Assembly: GCA_023701085.1 (NCBI GenBank) | Contig: JAMPXR010000216.1 | Coordinates: 1-5,213 of the forward strand | From: Ramlibacter sp. | GTDB taxonomy: Bacteria > Pseudomonadota > Gammaproteobacteria > Burkholderiales > Burkholderiaceae_C | DNA: 5,213 nt | Direction: 5' to 3' | Part shown: in pieces, positions 1 through 5,213 of the stretch | Position numbering within the stretch: the stretch's first letter is position 1 | Layout of the letters: each line of letters begins with the position of its first letter | Program-made: the position numbers and the translations under genes | The notes under the pieces: generated by a model | Seen by the model: the letters and a program-made list of their open reading frames with translations, nothing else | Databases searched by the model: none | Told to the model about the DNA's origin: nothing

Positions 1-134
1 ACGCCGGTGGCGGCCACGCCCACCGCCGCGCCCGCCACGGTCACGACGGCGCAGCCGCCAAGCATCGAAGTGGCGAGCAGGGCCATGGCAAGGAAGAGCG
101 TGCGGGAGCGGCGGGATGCGGTACTGCGTGACAT
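1..134 (-). CDS. Small lipoprotein, N-terminus only (3' end beyond the left edge)
   Basis: Read on the minus strand from the ATG at 134, the first 44 codons give a classic lipoprotein signal peptide. There is a basic n-region (Arg8, Arg9, Arg11), a hydrophobic stretch LFLAMALLATSML (residues 13-25) and a lipobox Leu25-Gly26-Gly27-Cys28. Cys28 should be lipidated and become the mature N-terminus. The +2 residue is Ala, not Asp, so transport to the outer membrane by Lol is expected. The mature part begins AVVTVAGAAVGVAATG, a Val/Ala/Gly-rich start that I recall from small Burkholderiales lipoproteins of unknown function. The start is fixed by an AAGGA ribosome binding site at 141-145, six bases upstream. 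It lies 125 bases downstream of the cupin gene on the same strand and may have its own promoter. The remaining C-terminal part is outside the window, so no function can be given. Confidence 0.8.
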   Translation of the reverse strand, partial: MSRSTASRRSRTLFLAMALLATSMLGGCAVVTVAGAAVGVAATG

Positions 135-140
135 CGGCGG

Positions 141-145
141 TCCTT
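141..145 (-). promoter_or_regulatory. Ribosome binding site of the lipoprotein gene
   Basis: AAGGA on the minus strand, six bases before the ATG at 132-134. It supports this start over the internal in-frame ATG at Met17, which would cut off the basic n-region of the signal peptide. Confidence 0.7.
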
Positions 146-158
146 GATGAGCCCGCCG

Positions 159-164
159 ATTCTA
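159..164 (-). promoter_or_regulatory. Possible -10 element for the lipoprotein gene
   Basis: TAGAAT on the minus strand matches TATAAT at five of six positions and lies 24 bases upstream of the start codon, which would give a short leader containing the AAGGA site. No convincing -35 hexamer is found at 16-18 bases, so this is either an activator-dependent promoter or chance. Confidence 0.3.
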
Positions 165-226
165 CGGATCAGGTGTAAGCGGGGCGTATCCGTGCGAGCG
201 ACGCGCAGTTCGGGAACGACAGGTGC

Positions 227-242
227 GTCCGCCTGGGCGGGC
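227..242 (-). terminator. Weak hairpin downstream of the cupin gene
   Basis: A six-pair stem (five Watson-Crick pairs plus one G-T) with a four-base loop, core CCGC-CCAG-GCGG on the minus strand, begins 17 bases after the cupin stop codon. There is no T-run after it, so it is not a canonical intrinsic terminator. It could attenuate transcription or protect the 3' end of the mRNA. In a G+C-rich genome a stem this short also arises by chance. Confidence 0.2.
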
Positions 243-259
243 AAGCTGCGTCAGCGAAC

Positions 260-829
260 TCACGCTCGTACATCGAGGATGAACGGCAGCTGCGCCTTCC
301 TCTGCAGGTCGTACTGGGACCGGCTCGTGTAATTGACATGCTTTCCGTAAATGTGGAGTGACACGGTGACGACATCCGTTTCATTCGAAACACTGTGGAT
401 GACCCCTTTCGGCATGGCCACGACGTCGCCGGCCTGGAACACCTTTTCCCCGACCTTCCTGAGCTCGGCATGACCGGGGCGCGAGCGGTCATCGGTGCGC
501 TCGAAGAAGTGGTTCTTTTCGGCGCCATCCACGCCGGCCACCACCGCCCAGGTCCCGTGGTCATGCGGCGGGGCGCCGCGATGGGGATACCAGCTCACGG
601 CCAGGATCGCCAGCGTATGGTCAGGCTCCTCGTGCAGCAGATACACGCCGATCCCTGGATCTGCCTGGACCCCGTACATGCGATCCTGCAGCCAGCTGGC
701 CTTCGAGCGGGCCGCGCGCCGGGCGAGCGGCCGCACCGCGCTGATGATCTCGCGCTCGTCCGTGGCGTGCGCGCACGCGTTCTTCAGGTCGGTGACGAGC
801 TGCGGGATGGAATAAGTATCCGTGTTCAT
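260..829 (-). CDS. Cupin-fold thiol dioxygenase-like protein (cysteine dioxygenase superfamily, COG5553-like)
   Basis: A 189-residue cytosolic protein of one double-stranded beta-helix domain. Cupin motif 1 supplies the metal ligands His89 and His91 (PPHDHGTW). Motif 2, residues 134-149, fits the pattern G-x5-P-x-G-x2-H-x3-N exactly and supplies His145. Ser157, His159 and Tyr161 (SLHIY) form the Ser-His-Tyr triad of thiol dioxygenases, which use Fe(II) and O2 to oxidise a thiol to a sulfinate. Arg170 sits nine residues after the Tyr, as does the carboxylate-binding Arg of 3-mercaptopropionate dioxygenase. There is no Arg about 26 residues before the first His, where cysteine dioxygenase has its Arg60, and no Cys for the Cys-Tyr crosslink. 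Substrate is therefore inferred to be a thiol other than cysteine, but is unproven. The frame stays open upstream to 1111, but the ATG at 829 is chosen because it has an AAGAGG site eight bases before it and avoids overlap with the hydrolase gene 17 bases upstream. Probably cotranscribed with that gene. Confidence 0.8.
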   Translation of the reverse strand: MNTDTYSIPQLVTDLKNACAHATDEREIISAVRPLARRAARSKASWLQDRMYGVQADPGIGVYLLHEEPDHTLAILAVSWYPHRGAPPHDHGTWAVVAGVDGAEKNHFFERTDDRSRPGHAELRKVGEKVFQAGDVVAMPKGVIHSVSNETDVVTVSLHIYGKHVNYTSRSQYDLQRKAQLPFILDVRA

Positions 830-837
830 GGCTCGCG

Positions 838-843
838 CCTCTT
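838..843 (-). promoter_or_regulatory. Ribosome binding site of the cupin gene
   Basis: AAGAGG on the minus strand, eight bases before the ATG at 827-829 and inside the 17-base gap after the hydrolase stop codon. It decides the start: the frame is open further upstream, but only through the hydrolase gene. Confidence 0.65.
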
Positions 844-846
844 TTC

Positions 847-1827
847 TCAGACGGTAAATCGTTTGCCGACGGCCAATGGAGCGACCCTGTCCGGGAAAGC
901 CTGCCCCAGCGCACAGATCGCGCGCCAGCCCGTGCAATGCCCGGGCGCCAGCAGTTTCAGCTCGAACCGGCGCAGATCGGCGACGGTGTCCGGAATGATC
1001 TTTTCCGTCGAACCGGCGAGATGAAGCCCGCCCATGGCGCCGTGGAGCGGAAGGTCCGCAAACACGGCCCGCGCGTGCCGCAGGACGTTGACGATGCCGG
1101 CGTGCGAGCACGCCGAAAAAACGAACTGCCCCTTGTCCTTCACGTTCACGGATACGAACCGCTCATCCATCACCAGCGGGTCGGGCTCCCAGTCCGCATC
1201 GTCGGCGGACCTTCGCATGTGACCGGGCAAACCGGTTTCATACGGTGTCTCACGGGGAATTTCGCCGCTGACGTAGAAGGCGCCATTGCCCGCCAGGTGC
1301 GGCTCGCGCGAGTTCACGACCGTCGCGCCGGCGCCTGCCAGTTCATCGGGCGACGGCACGCTTTCCATCGGGAAAACGAGGCCGCTTGGCAATTTCATGC
1401 CGCGCTGCGCGAACATGCCCGGATGCACGTGGCAGCCGACCTTTCCTGCGCCCCGCGCGGCTGCGATCTGTTCGATGGACGACGTGAGCCCGCCGGCGTG
1501 GTCCCAGTGTCCGTGCGACAGAACGACATCAGCGATCGACTCGAATTCGACTCCGAGAATCCGGCTGTTGCGAAGGAAGGTGCCGCGCTCCGGGCCGGCA
1601 TCGAACAGCAAGGTCTGTACATCGCTGCCCCTGCGCGCCTGCAGGAGGAGCGACAAACCATGATGCGCGCAGCAGATGTTGGGCCCGGCAAGCAGCTGAA
1701 TGCGGTTGCGTTCGCGCAGTCCCTGCCATTCGGGCACCACCCCCGCAGGATTGGTCGACAGGCCGTCGGTGACGTTGTCCACGATCACCAGCACGTCCAG
1801 GCTTTCGACGGCAACGAAATCGTCCAT
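847..1827 (-). CDS. Metallo-beta-lactamase-fold hydrolase, COG1237 type (annotated elsewhere as dihydropterin-ribofuranosyl-aminobenzene phosphate synthase-like)
   Basis: A 326-residue soluble protein with no signal peptide. The dinuclear metal signature HGHWDH is at residues 105-110 (His105, His107, Asp109, His110). Other conserved blocks of this branch are VDNVTDGLS (16-24), HHGLSLLL (55-62), LLFDAG (73-78), CSHAGIVN (240-247, likely ligand His242), GGLHLAG (266-272) and APGHCTGW (294-301, likely ligand His297). These match the COG1237 family, whose archaeal members are named after a methanopterin-pathway step. Bacteria of this kind do not make methanopterin by a known route, so that name should not be taken as function. 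It is not the ETHE1 persulfide dioxygenase branch, which is shorter and has different motifs. The first ATG of the frame, 1827, is used; the ribosome binding site is weak (GGGG at 1835-1838, seven bases upstream). It is the first gene of a likely two-gene operon with the cupin 17 bases downstream. Substrate unknown. Confidence 0.85.
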   Translation of the reverse strand: MDDFVAVESLDVLVIVDNVTDGLSTNPAGVVPEWQGLRERNRIQLLAGPNICCAHHGLSLLLQARRGSDVQTLLFDAGPERGTFLRNSRILGVEFESIADVVLSHGHWDHAGGLTSSIEQIAAARGAGKVGCHVHPGMFAQRGMKLPSGLVFPMESVPSPDELAGAGATVVNSREPHLAGNGAFYVSGEIPRETPYETGLPGHMRRSADDADWEPDPLVMDERFVSVNVKDKGQFVFSACSHAGIVNVLRHARAVFADLPLHGAMGGLHLAGSTEKIIPDTVADLRRFELKLLAPGHCTGWRAICALGQAFPDRVAPLAVGKRFTV

Positions 1828-1856
1828 GCTCGCACCCCGCCGTTTTGGAGGTGATT

Positions 1857-1885
1857 ACGGTAGCAGTGTGGGCCGTTCCACTCAA
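1857..1885 (-). promoter_or_regulatory. Possible promoter of the hydrolase/cupin pair
   Basis: On the minus strand TTGAGT (1880-1885, four of six matches to the -35 consensus) is followed after 17 bases by TACCGT (1857-1862, three of six matches to the -10). The -10 would lie 29 bases before the hydrolase start. Spacing is ideal but the matches are poor, so the call is weak. Confidence 0.2.
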
Positions 1886-1895
1886 GTCATTAGTG
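1879..1895. promoter_or_regulatory. Imperfect dyad overlapping the putative -35 (possible operator)
   Basis: A 17-base near-palindrome centred on 1887, of form CACTnAnG-T-CnTnAGTG, with six of eight half-site positions paired. It covers the candidate -35 of the hydrolase/cupin pair, a typical place for a repressor site. No regulator gene is next to it in this window. Confidence 0.2.
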
Positions 1896-1980
1896 ATGGT
1901 CGACGCGGCAGGTATGCAACAGGACCGAAAGTGGATGAGTTCACAAGGCCCGAACGCAGGGCGAGCGACCGGAACATCCC

Positions 1981-1997
1981 AGGCCGGCCGCCGGCCT
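1981..1997 (-). terminator. GC hairpin at the metG stop codon
   Basis: The minus strand reads AGGCCGG-CGG-CCGGCCT: a perfect seven-pair stem with a three-base loop. Its first base is the A of the metG TGA stop codon. It is well placed to end the metG transcript or block 3' exonucleases. No T-run follows (the next bases are GGGATG), so intrinsic termination would be inefficient and read-through into the hydrolase gene is possible. Confidence 0.4.
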
Positions 1998-4090
1998 CAG
2001 TGGATCCGCATCCCCGGCTGGGCGCCCGGCCAGGGGTTGAGGATGAAGATCCCCGGCTGGGATTTCTCGTCGGCGTGGCTGGCGGCCAGCACCATGCCTT
2101 CGCTCACGCCGAACTTCATCTTGCGCGGCGCCAGGTTGGCGACCACCACCGTCAGCTTGCCGATCAGCTCGGACGGCTGGTAGGCCGATGCGATGCCGGC
2201 GAACAGGTTGCGCGTGCGGCCCTCTCCCAGGTCCACGTTCAGCCGCAGCAGCTTGCGCGATCCTTCCACCGGGGCGCAGTCGACGATGCGTGCGATGCGC
2301 AGGTCGAGCTTCGCGAAATCGTCGATCGTGATGGTGGGGGCGATCGCTTCGCCGCCCGGCAATGGGTCGACGGACGCGGCGGCAGCCGGGGGCGCCGGCG
2401 CTTCCTGTGGCGGCTCGAACAGCGCGTCGATCTGCTTGCCGTCCACCCGCTGCATCAGGTGCCTGTATTCGCCGACCTGGTGGCCCTCGCCCAGCGGCAC
2501 GGCCGCGTTGTCCCAGTCGAGCGGCGGGCTCTTGAGAAAAGCCTCGGCGTGCATGGCGAGCTCGGGCAGCACCGGCTTCAGGCAGGCGGTGAGCACCTTG
2601 AACATCTCGATGCACACGGAGCAGACTTCGGCCGCTTCGACCCTGCCGCCTTCCTTGGCGAGCCTCCAGGGCGCCGCGTTGTCGAAGTAGCTGTTGACCG
2701 TGTCGGCAGCCGCCATGATTTCGCGCAGGGCCTTGCCGTACTCGCGCGCCTCGTACAGGTCCTTCACGCTGTCCACCAGCCGCGCCGGCGCGAACTGTTC
2801 CAGGTGGCTGCTCACCAGCTTCCCGCCTTCCAGGAACTTGACGGCGCGGCTGGCGATGTTGACGTACTTGCCGATCAGGTCGGCGTTCACGCGCGCCACG
2901 AAGTCGTCCGGGTTGAAGTCGACGTCCTCCACCTTGCCGTTGAGCTTGGCGGCGATGTAGTAGCGCAGCCACTCGGGGTTCATGCCCAGCGACAGGTACT
3001 TGAGCGGGTCGATGCCGGTGCCCCGGCTCTTGCTCATCTTCTCGCCGCTGACGGTGATGAAGCCGTGCACGTTGATCTGGTTGGGCGTCTTGCGGCCGGA
3101 GAAGCGCAGCATCGCCGGCCAGAACAGCGTGTGGAAGTACACGATGTCCTTGCCGATGAAGTGCACCTGCTCCACCGCCGGGTCGGCCATGAAGTCGTCG
3201 AAGCCGGCGTCGGTGCGCGAGGCAGGGTCCCAGTGGTTGCGCGCCTGCCCGCGGTCGAAATGGTTCTTCAGGCTCGCCAGGTAGCCGATGGGTGCGTCCA
3301 GCCAGACGTAGAAGTACTTGCCCGGCGCATCGGGAATCTCGATGCCGAAATAGGGCGCGTCGCGGCTGATGTCCCAGTCGGCCATGCCGGCCTCGAACCA
3401 TTCGCCGGCCTTGCGCGCCATCTCGGGTTGCAGCCTGGGCCTGCCGCTGCCGTCCGCGTCCTTGTCCTGCGTCCACGTTTTCAGGAAGTCCACGACCTGC
3501 GGATCGGACAGCCTGAAGAAGAAATGCTCCGAGCTGCGCAGCTCCGGGCGCGCGCCCGTGAGCGTGGAATAGGGCTCGATCAGGTCGGTGGGCGAATAGA
3601 CGCTGCTGCAGACCTCGCAGGCGTCGCCGTACTGGTCCTTGGCGTGGCAGCTCGGGCATTCGCCCTTGATGTAGCGGTCCGGCAGGAACATGCCCTTGAC
3701 CGGGTCGTAGAACTGCTCGATGGTGCGCGAGGCGACCAGGCCGCGCGCCTTCAGGTGCCGGAAGATGTCCTGCGCCAGTTCGGTGTTCTCGGCGCTGTGG
3801 GTCGAGTGCCAGTTGTCGAACTGGATGTGGAAGCCGTCCAGGTACTGCCGGCGCCCGGCCGCGATTTCCGCCACGAAGTCCGGCGGGGTCTGGCCGGCCT
3901 TTTCTGCGGCGATCATGATGGGCGCGCCGTGCGCGTCGTCCGCCCCGACGAAATGCACCATGTGCCCCTGCATGCGCTGGAACCGCACCCAGATGTCGGC
4001 CTGAATGTATTCCATGATGTGGCCGATGTGGAACTTGCCGTTGGCGTACGGCAGGGCGGTGGTGACGAAGAGCTTGCGCTGTGCGGGCAT
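1997..4090 (-). CDS. metG: Methionyl-tRNA synthetase with C-terminal tRNA-binding domain
   Basis: A 697-residue class I aminoacyl-tRNA synthetase that charges tRNA-Met with methionine using ATP, including initiator tRNA; cytosolic and essential. The Rossmann domain starts at once ([13 protein letters not shown]) with HIGH at 21-24. The connective-peptide zinc knuckle is Cys145-x2-Cys148-x9-Cys158-x2-Cys161. [11 protein letters not shown] (239-249) and [10 protein letters not shown] (261-270) are family-conserved blocks, and KMSKS is at 351-355. A helical anticodon-binding domain follows (about 385-555), then a Pro/Ala-rich linker (about 560-585), and an EMAPII/Arc1p-like tRNA-binding domain (about 587-697) with KLDLRIARI and [15 protein letters not shown]. 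That module mediates dimerisation and tRNA binding in long MetG proteins. Length and domain order are normal for the dimeric form, with no missing catalytic motif. The start at 4090 gives the expected N-terminus; the ribosome binding site is weak (GGAAAG, about six bases upstream). Divergent from apbC. Confidence 0.98.
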   Translation of the reverse strand: MPAQRKLFVTTALPYANGKFHIGHIMEYIQADIWVRFQRMQGHMVHFVGADDAHGAPIMIAAEKAGQTPPDFVAEIAAGRRQYLDGFHIQFDNWHSTHSAENTELAQDIFRHLKARGLVASRTIEQFYDPVKGMFLPDRYIKGECPSCHAKDQYGDACEVCSSVYSPTDLIEPYSTLTGARPELRSSEHFFFRLSDPQVVDFLKTWTQDKDADGSGRPRLQPEMARKAGEWFEAGMADWDISRDAPYFGIEIPDAPGKYFYVWLDAPIGYLASLKNHFDRGQARNHWDPASRTDAGFDDFMADPAVEQVHFIGKDIVYFHTLFWPAMLRFSGRKTPNQINVHGFITVSGEKMSKSRGTGIDPLKYLSLGMNPEWLRYYIAAKLNGKVEDVDFNPDDFVARVNADLIGKYVNIASRAVKFLEGGKLVSSHLEQFAPARLVDSVKDLYEAREYGKALREIMAAADTVNSYFDNAAPWRLAKEGGRVEAAEVCSVCIEMFKVLTACLKPVLPELAMHAEAFLKSPPLDWDNAAVPLGEGHQVGEYRHLMQRVDGKQIDALFEPPQEAPAPPAAAASVDPLPGGEAIAPTITIDDFAKLDLRIARIVDCAPVEGSRKLLRLNVDLGEGRTRNLFAGIASAYQPSELIGKLTVVVANLAPRKMKFGVSEGMVLAASHADEKSQPGIFILNPWPGAQPGMRIH

Positions 4091-4114
4091 GGGACTTTCC
4101 AGGGGGAACCCATC

Positions 4115-4120
4115 ATTTTA
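4115..4120 (-). promoter_or_regulatory. Likely -10 element of metG
   Basis: TAAAAT on the minus strand matches TATAAT at five of six positions and ends 24 bases before the metG start, implying a leader of roughly 18 bases. The -35 position at 17 bases (CAGCGC) is a poor match, so strength may depend on an activator or on the upstream region shared with apbC. Confidence 0.4.
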
Positions 4121-4187
4121 GCTGTGCCGCACCCGAAGCGCTGCCGGCGCACGACACCCTAAAACCTCATCGGTTGTCAGGGCAGCC

Positions 4188-4197
4188 CGGGGCCCCG
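4188..4197. promoter_or_regulatory. Perfect 10-base palindrome in the apbC promoter region
   Basis: CGGGGCCCCG is an exact palindrome lying six bases upstream of the apbC -10 candidate, between the expected -35 and -10 positions. It may be an operator or a structural GC element. In a G+C-rich genome chance is a real alternative. Confidence 0.2.
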
Positions 4198-4203
4198 AGT
4201 CGT

Positions 4204-4209
4204 TACACT
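4204..4209 (+). promoter_or_regulatory. Possible -10 element of apbC
   Basis: TACACT matches TATAAT at four of six positions and ends 24 bases before the apbC start. A good -35-like TTGTCA (five of six matches) occurs at 4174-4179 but the spacer is 24 bases, too long for a standard sigma-70 promoter. The pairing is therefore uncertain. Confidence 0.3.
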
Positions 4210-4233
4210 CATGACGAACAGGAACTCCATCCC

Positions 4234-5213
4234 ATGGCCACCCAAGACCAATTGCTCCAGGCCCTCGCGGCCGTCATCGATCCCAACACCGGCAAGGACT
4301 TCGTCAGCACCAAGGCCGTCAAGAACGTCCAGATGCACGACGGCGAGGTTTCATTCGACGTCGAGCTCGGCTACCCCGCCAAGAGCCAGATTCCGGCACT
4401 GCGCCGGGCGCTGATCGCGGCCGCCAAGGGCGTGCCCGGCGTCAACAACGTCTCCGCCAACATCAGCACCCGCATCACCGCCCACGCGGTGCAGCGCGGC
4501 GTGGCGCTGCTGCCCAAGGTCAAGAACATCCTGGCCGTCGCTTCCGGCAAGGGCGGGGTCGGCAAGAGCACGACGGCGGTGAATCTGGCGCTGGCCCTGG
4601 CGGCCGAAGGCGCCTCCGTGGGCCTGCTCGATGCCGATATCTACGGCCCCAGCCAGCCCATGATGATGGGCATCAACGGCCGCCCCGAATCCGCCGACGG
4701 CAAGACCATGGAGCCGCTGGAGAACTACGGCGTGCAGGTCATGTCGATCGGCTTCCTGGTGGCCCAGGACGAAGCGATGGTGTGGCGCGGGCCGATGGCC
4801 ACGCAGGCGCTGGACCAGCTGCTGCGCCAGACCAACTGGTCCGACCTGGACTACCTCGTGGTCGACCTGCCGCCGGGCACGGGCGACATCCAGCTGACCC
4901 TGTCGCAACGGGTCCCGATGACCGGCGCCGTGATCGTCACGACGCCGCAGGACATCGCGCTGCTGGACGCGCGCAAGGGCATCAAGATGTTCGAGAAGGT
5001 GGGCGTGCCCATCCTCGGCCTGGTGGAGAACATGGCGGTGCACATCTGCAGCAAGTGCGGCCATGCCGAGCACATCTTCGGCGAAGGCGGCGGCAAGCGC
5101 ATGGCGGCCGAGTACGGCATCGACTACCTGGGCGGGCTGCCGCTGGACATCCGGATCCGCGAACAGGCCGACGGCGGCAAGCCCACCGTGGTGGCCGACC
5201 CGGATGGCGAACT
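4234..5213 (+). CDS. apbC: Iron-sulfur cluster carrier ATPase ApbC/Mrp, 3' end beyond the right edge
   Basis: The 326 residues present belong to the Mrp/NBP35 P-loop ATPase family, which binds a [4Fe-4S] cluster and passes it to apoproteins in the cytosol. Residues 1 to about 85 form the N-terminal MIP18/DUF59 domain found in bacterial ApbC. The ATPase domain has the deviant Walker A motif GKGGVGKS (105-112, with the signature Lys106), the switch DADIYGPSQP (133-142), and VVDLPPGTGD (209-218) as Walker B. The cluster-binding pair Cys272-x2-Cys275 (ICSKCGH) is intact; two subunits share one cluster. Family members are usually about 360 residues, so only some 35-40 C-terminal residues are missing. 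The start at 4234 has AGGA at 4220-4223, ten bases upstream; the ATG at 4211 is out of frame. Divergently transcribed from metG across a 143-base region. Confidence 0.96.
   Translation, partial: MATQDQLLQALAAVIDPNTGKDFVSTKAVKNVQMHDGEVSFDVELGYPAKSQIPALRRALIAAAKGVPGVNNVSANISTRITAHAVQRGVALLPKVKNILAVASGKGGVGKSTTAVNLALALAAEGASVGLLDADIYGPSQPMMMGINGRPESADGKTMEPLENYGVQVMSIGFLVAQDEAMVWRGPMATQALDQLLRQTNWSDLDYLVVDLPPGTGDIQLTLSQRVPMTGAVIVTTPQDIALLDARKGIKMFEKVGVPILGLVENMAVHICSKCGHAEHIFGEGGGKRMAAEYGIDYLGGLPLDIRIREQADGGKPTVVADPDGE

Noticed and set aside
99..134. A possible twin-arginine signal in the lipoprotein (SRRSRTLF).
   Set aside because: The residues after the Arg pair do not fit the SRRxFLK consensus, and the lipobox LGGC with a short hydrophobic core is explained by Sec export.
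395..1024. Plus-strand open frames opposite the cupin and hydrolase genes (also 937-1854).
   Set aside because: They show no conserved motif or ribosome binding site, and the minus-strand frames contain all catalytic motifs of two known families.
830..1111. An N-terminal extension of the cupin frame back to an ATG at 1111.
   Set aside because: It overlaps the hydrolase gene, is Arg/Ala-rich and unlike cupins, whereas the ATG at 829 has a good ribosome binding site and gives the usual domain length.
847..1827. Identification of the hydrolase as an ETHE1-type persulfide dioxygenase because it neighbours a thiol dioxygenase-like cupin.
   Set aside because: Length (326 residues) and the HHGLS, CSHAGIVN and PGHCTG blocks place it in the COG1237 branch rather than the glyoxalase II/ETHE1 branch.
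1845..1857. GGAGGTGAT on the plus strand, a near-perfect Shine-Dalgarno core, whose reverse complement also resembles the 3' tail of 16S rRNA.
   Set aside because: No supported plus-strand gene follows it, and the 16S resemblance is limited to about nine bases with nothing else of the rRNA present. Coincidence.
1941..3659. A 572-codon frame on the minus strand overlapping metG out of frame.
   Set aside because: Arg/Gly/Ala-rich translation typical of a shifted frame of a G+C-rich gene; every MetG motif lies in the other frame.
1700..4162. An 820-codon open frame on the plus strand, antisense to metG and part of the hydrolase gene.
   Set aside because: It is a mirror of the metG codon pattern in high-G+C DNA: His/Val/Asp/Arg-rich, low-complexity translation with no recognisable domain, while the minus strand encodes a full-length conserved synthetase.
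4351..5073. A 240-codon minus-strand frame opposite apbC.
   Set aside because: His/Leu/Val/Asp-rich antisense translation; the plus strand encodes ApbC with intact Walker A and CxxC motifs.

Overview
The window looks like a high-GC betaproteobacterial chromosome segment, most likely order Burkholderiales. I base this on recalled similarity of the MetG and ApbC proteins to Burkholderiales (Comamonadaceae-like) homologues and on G+C-rich codons, not on a database search. It holds two complete or near-complete housekeeping genes, a two-gene metalloenzyme cassette, and the start of a small lipoprotein gene. No tRNA, rRNA, CRISPR array, insertion sequence or prophage gene is visible.

Layout by coordinate. 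Bases 1-134 (minus) encode the N-terminus of a small outer-membrane-type lipoprotein that runs off the left edge. Bases 135-259 are its leader, with a good ribosome binding site and a -10-like hexamer, plus a weak hairpin just downstream of the next gene. Bases 260-829 (minus) encode a cupin-fold thiol-dioxygenase-like protein, and 847-1827 (minus) encode a metallo-beta-lactamase-fold hydrolase of the COG1237 type. These two are 17 bases apart and should be cotranscribed, hydrolase first. Bases 1828-1996 separate them from metG and hold a GC hairpin at the metG stop and a possible promoter/operator for the pair. Bases 1997-4090 (minus) encode methionyl-tRNA synthetase with its C-terminal tRNA-binding domain. 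Bases 4091-4233 are a divergent promoter region. Bases 4234 to the right edge (plus) encode the iron-sulfur carrier ApbC/Mrp, cut off about 35-40 residues before its usual end.

metG (translation) and apbC (Fe-S cluster delivery) are core genes that share a divergent intergenic region. The hydrolase/cupin pair between metG and the lipoprotein gene is the accessory-looking part. Hand-counted 60-base samples are clearly lower in G+C there than in the flanking core genes, and neither enzyme has a known substrate. The cupin has the full set of thiol dioxygenase residues, with an arginine placed as in 3-mercaptopropionate dioxygenase rather than as in cysteine dioxygenase. That makes a small thiol or sulfur-compound pathway the most interesting hypothesis here. 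I see nothing that clearly amounts to a new defence or mobile system.
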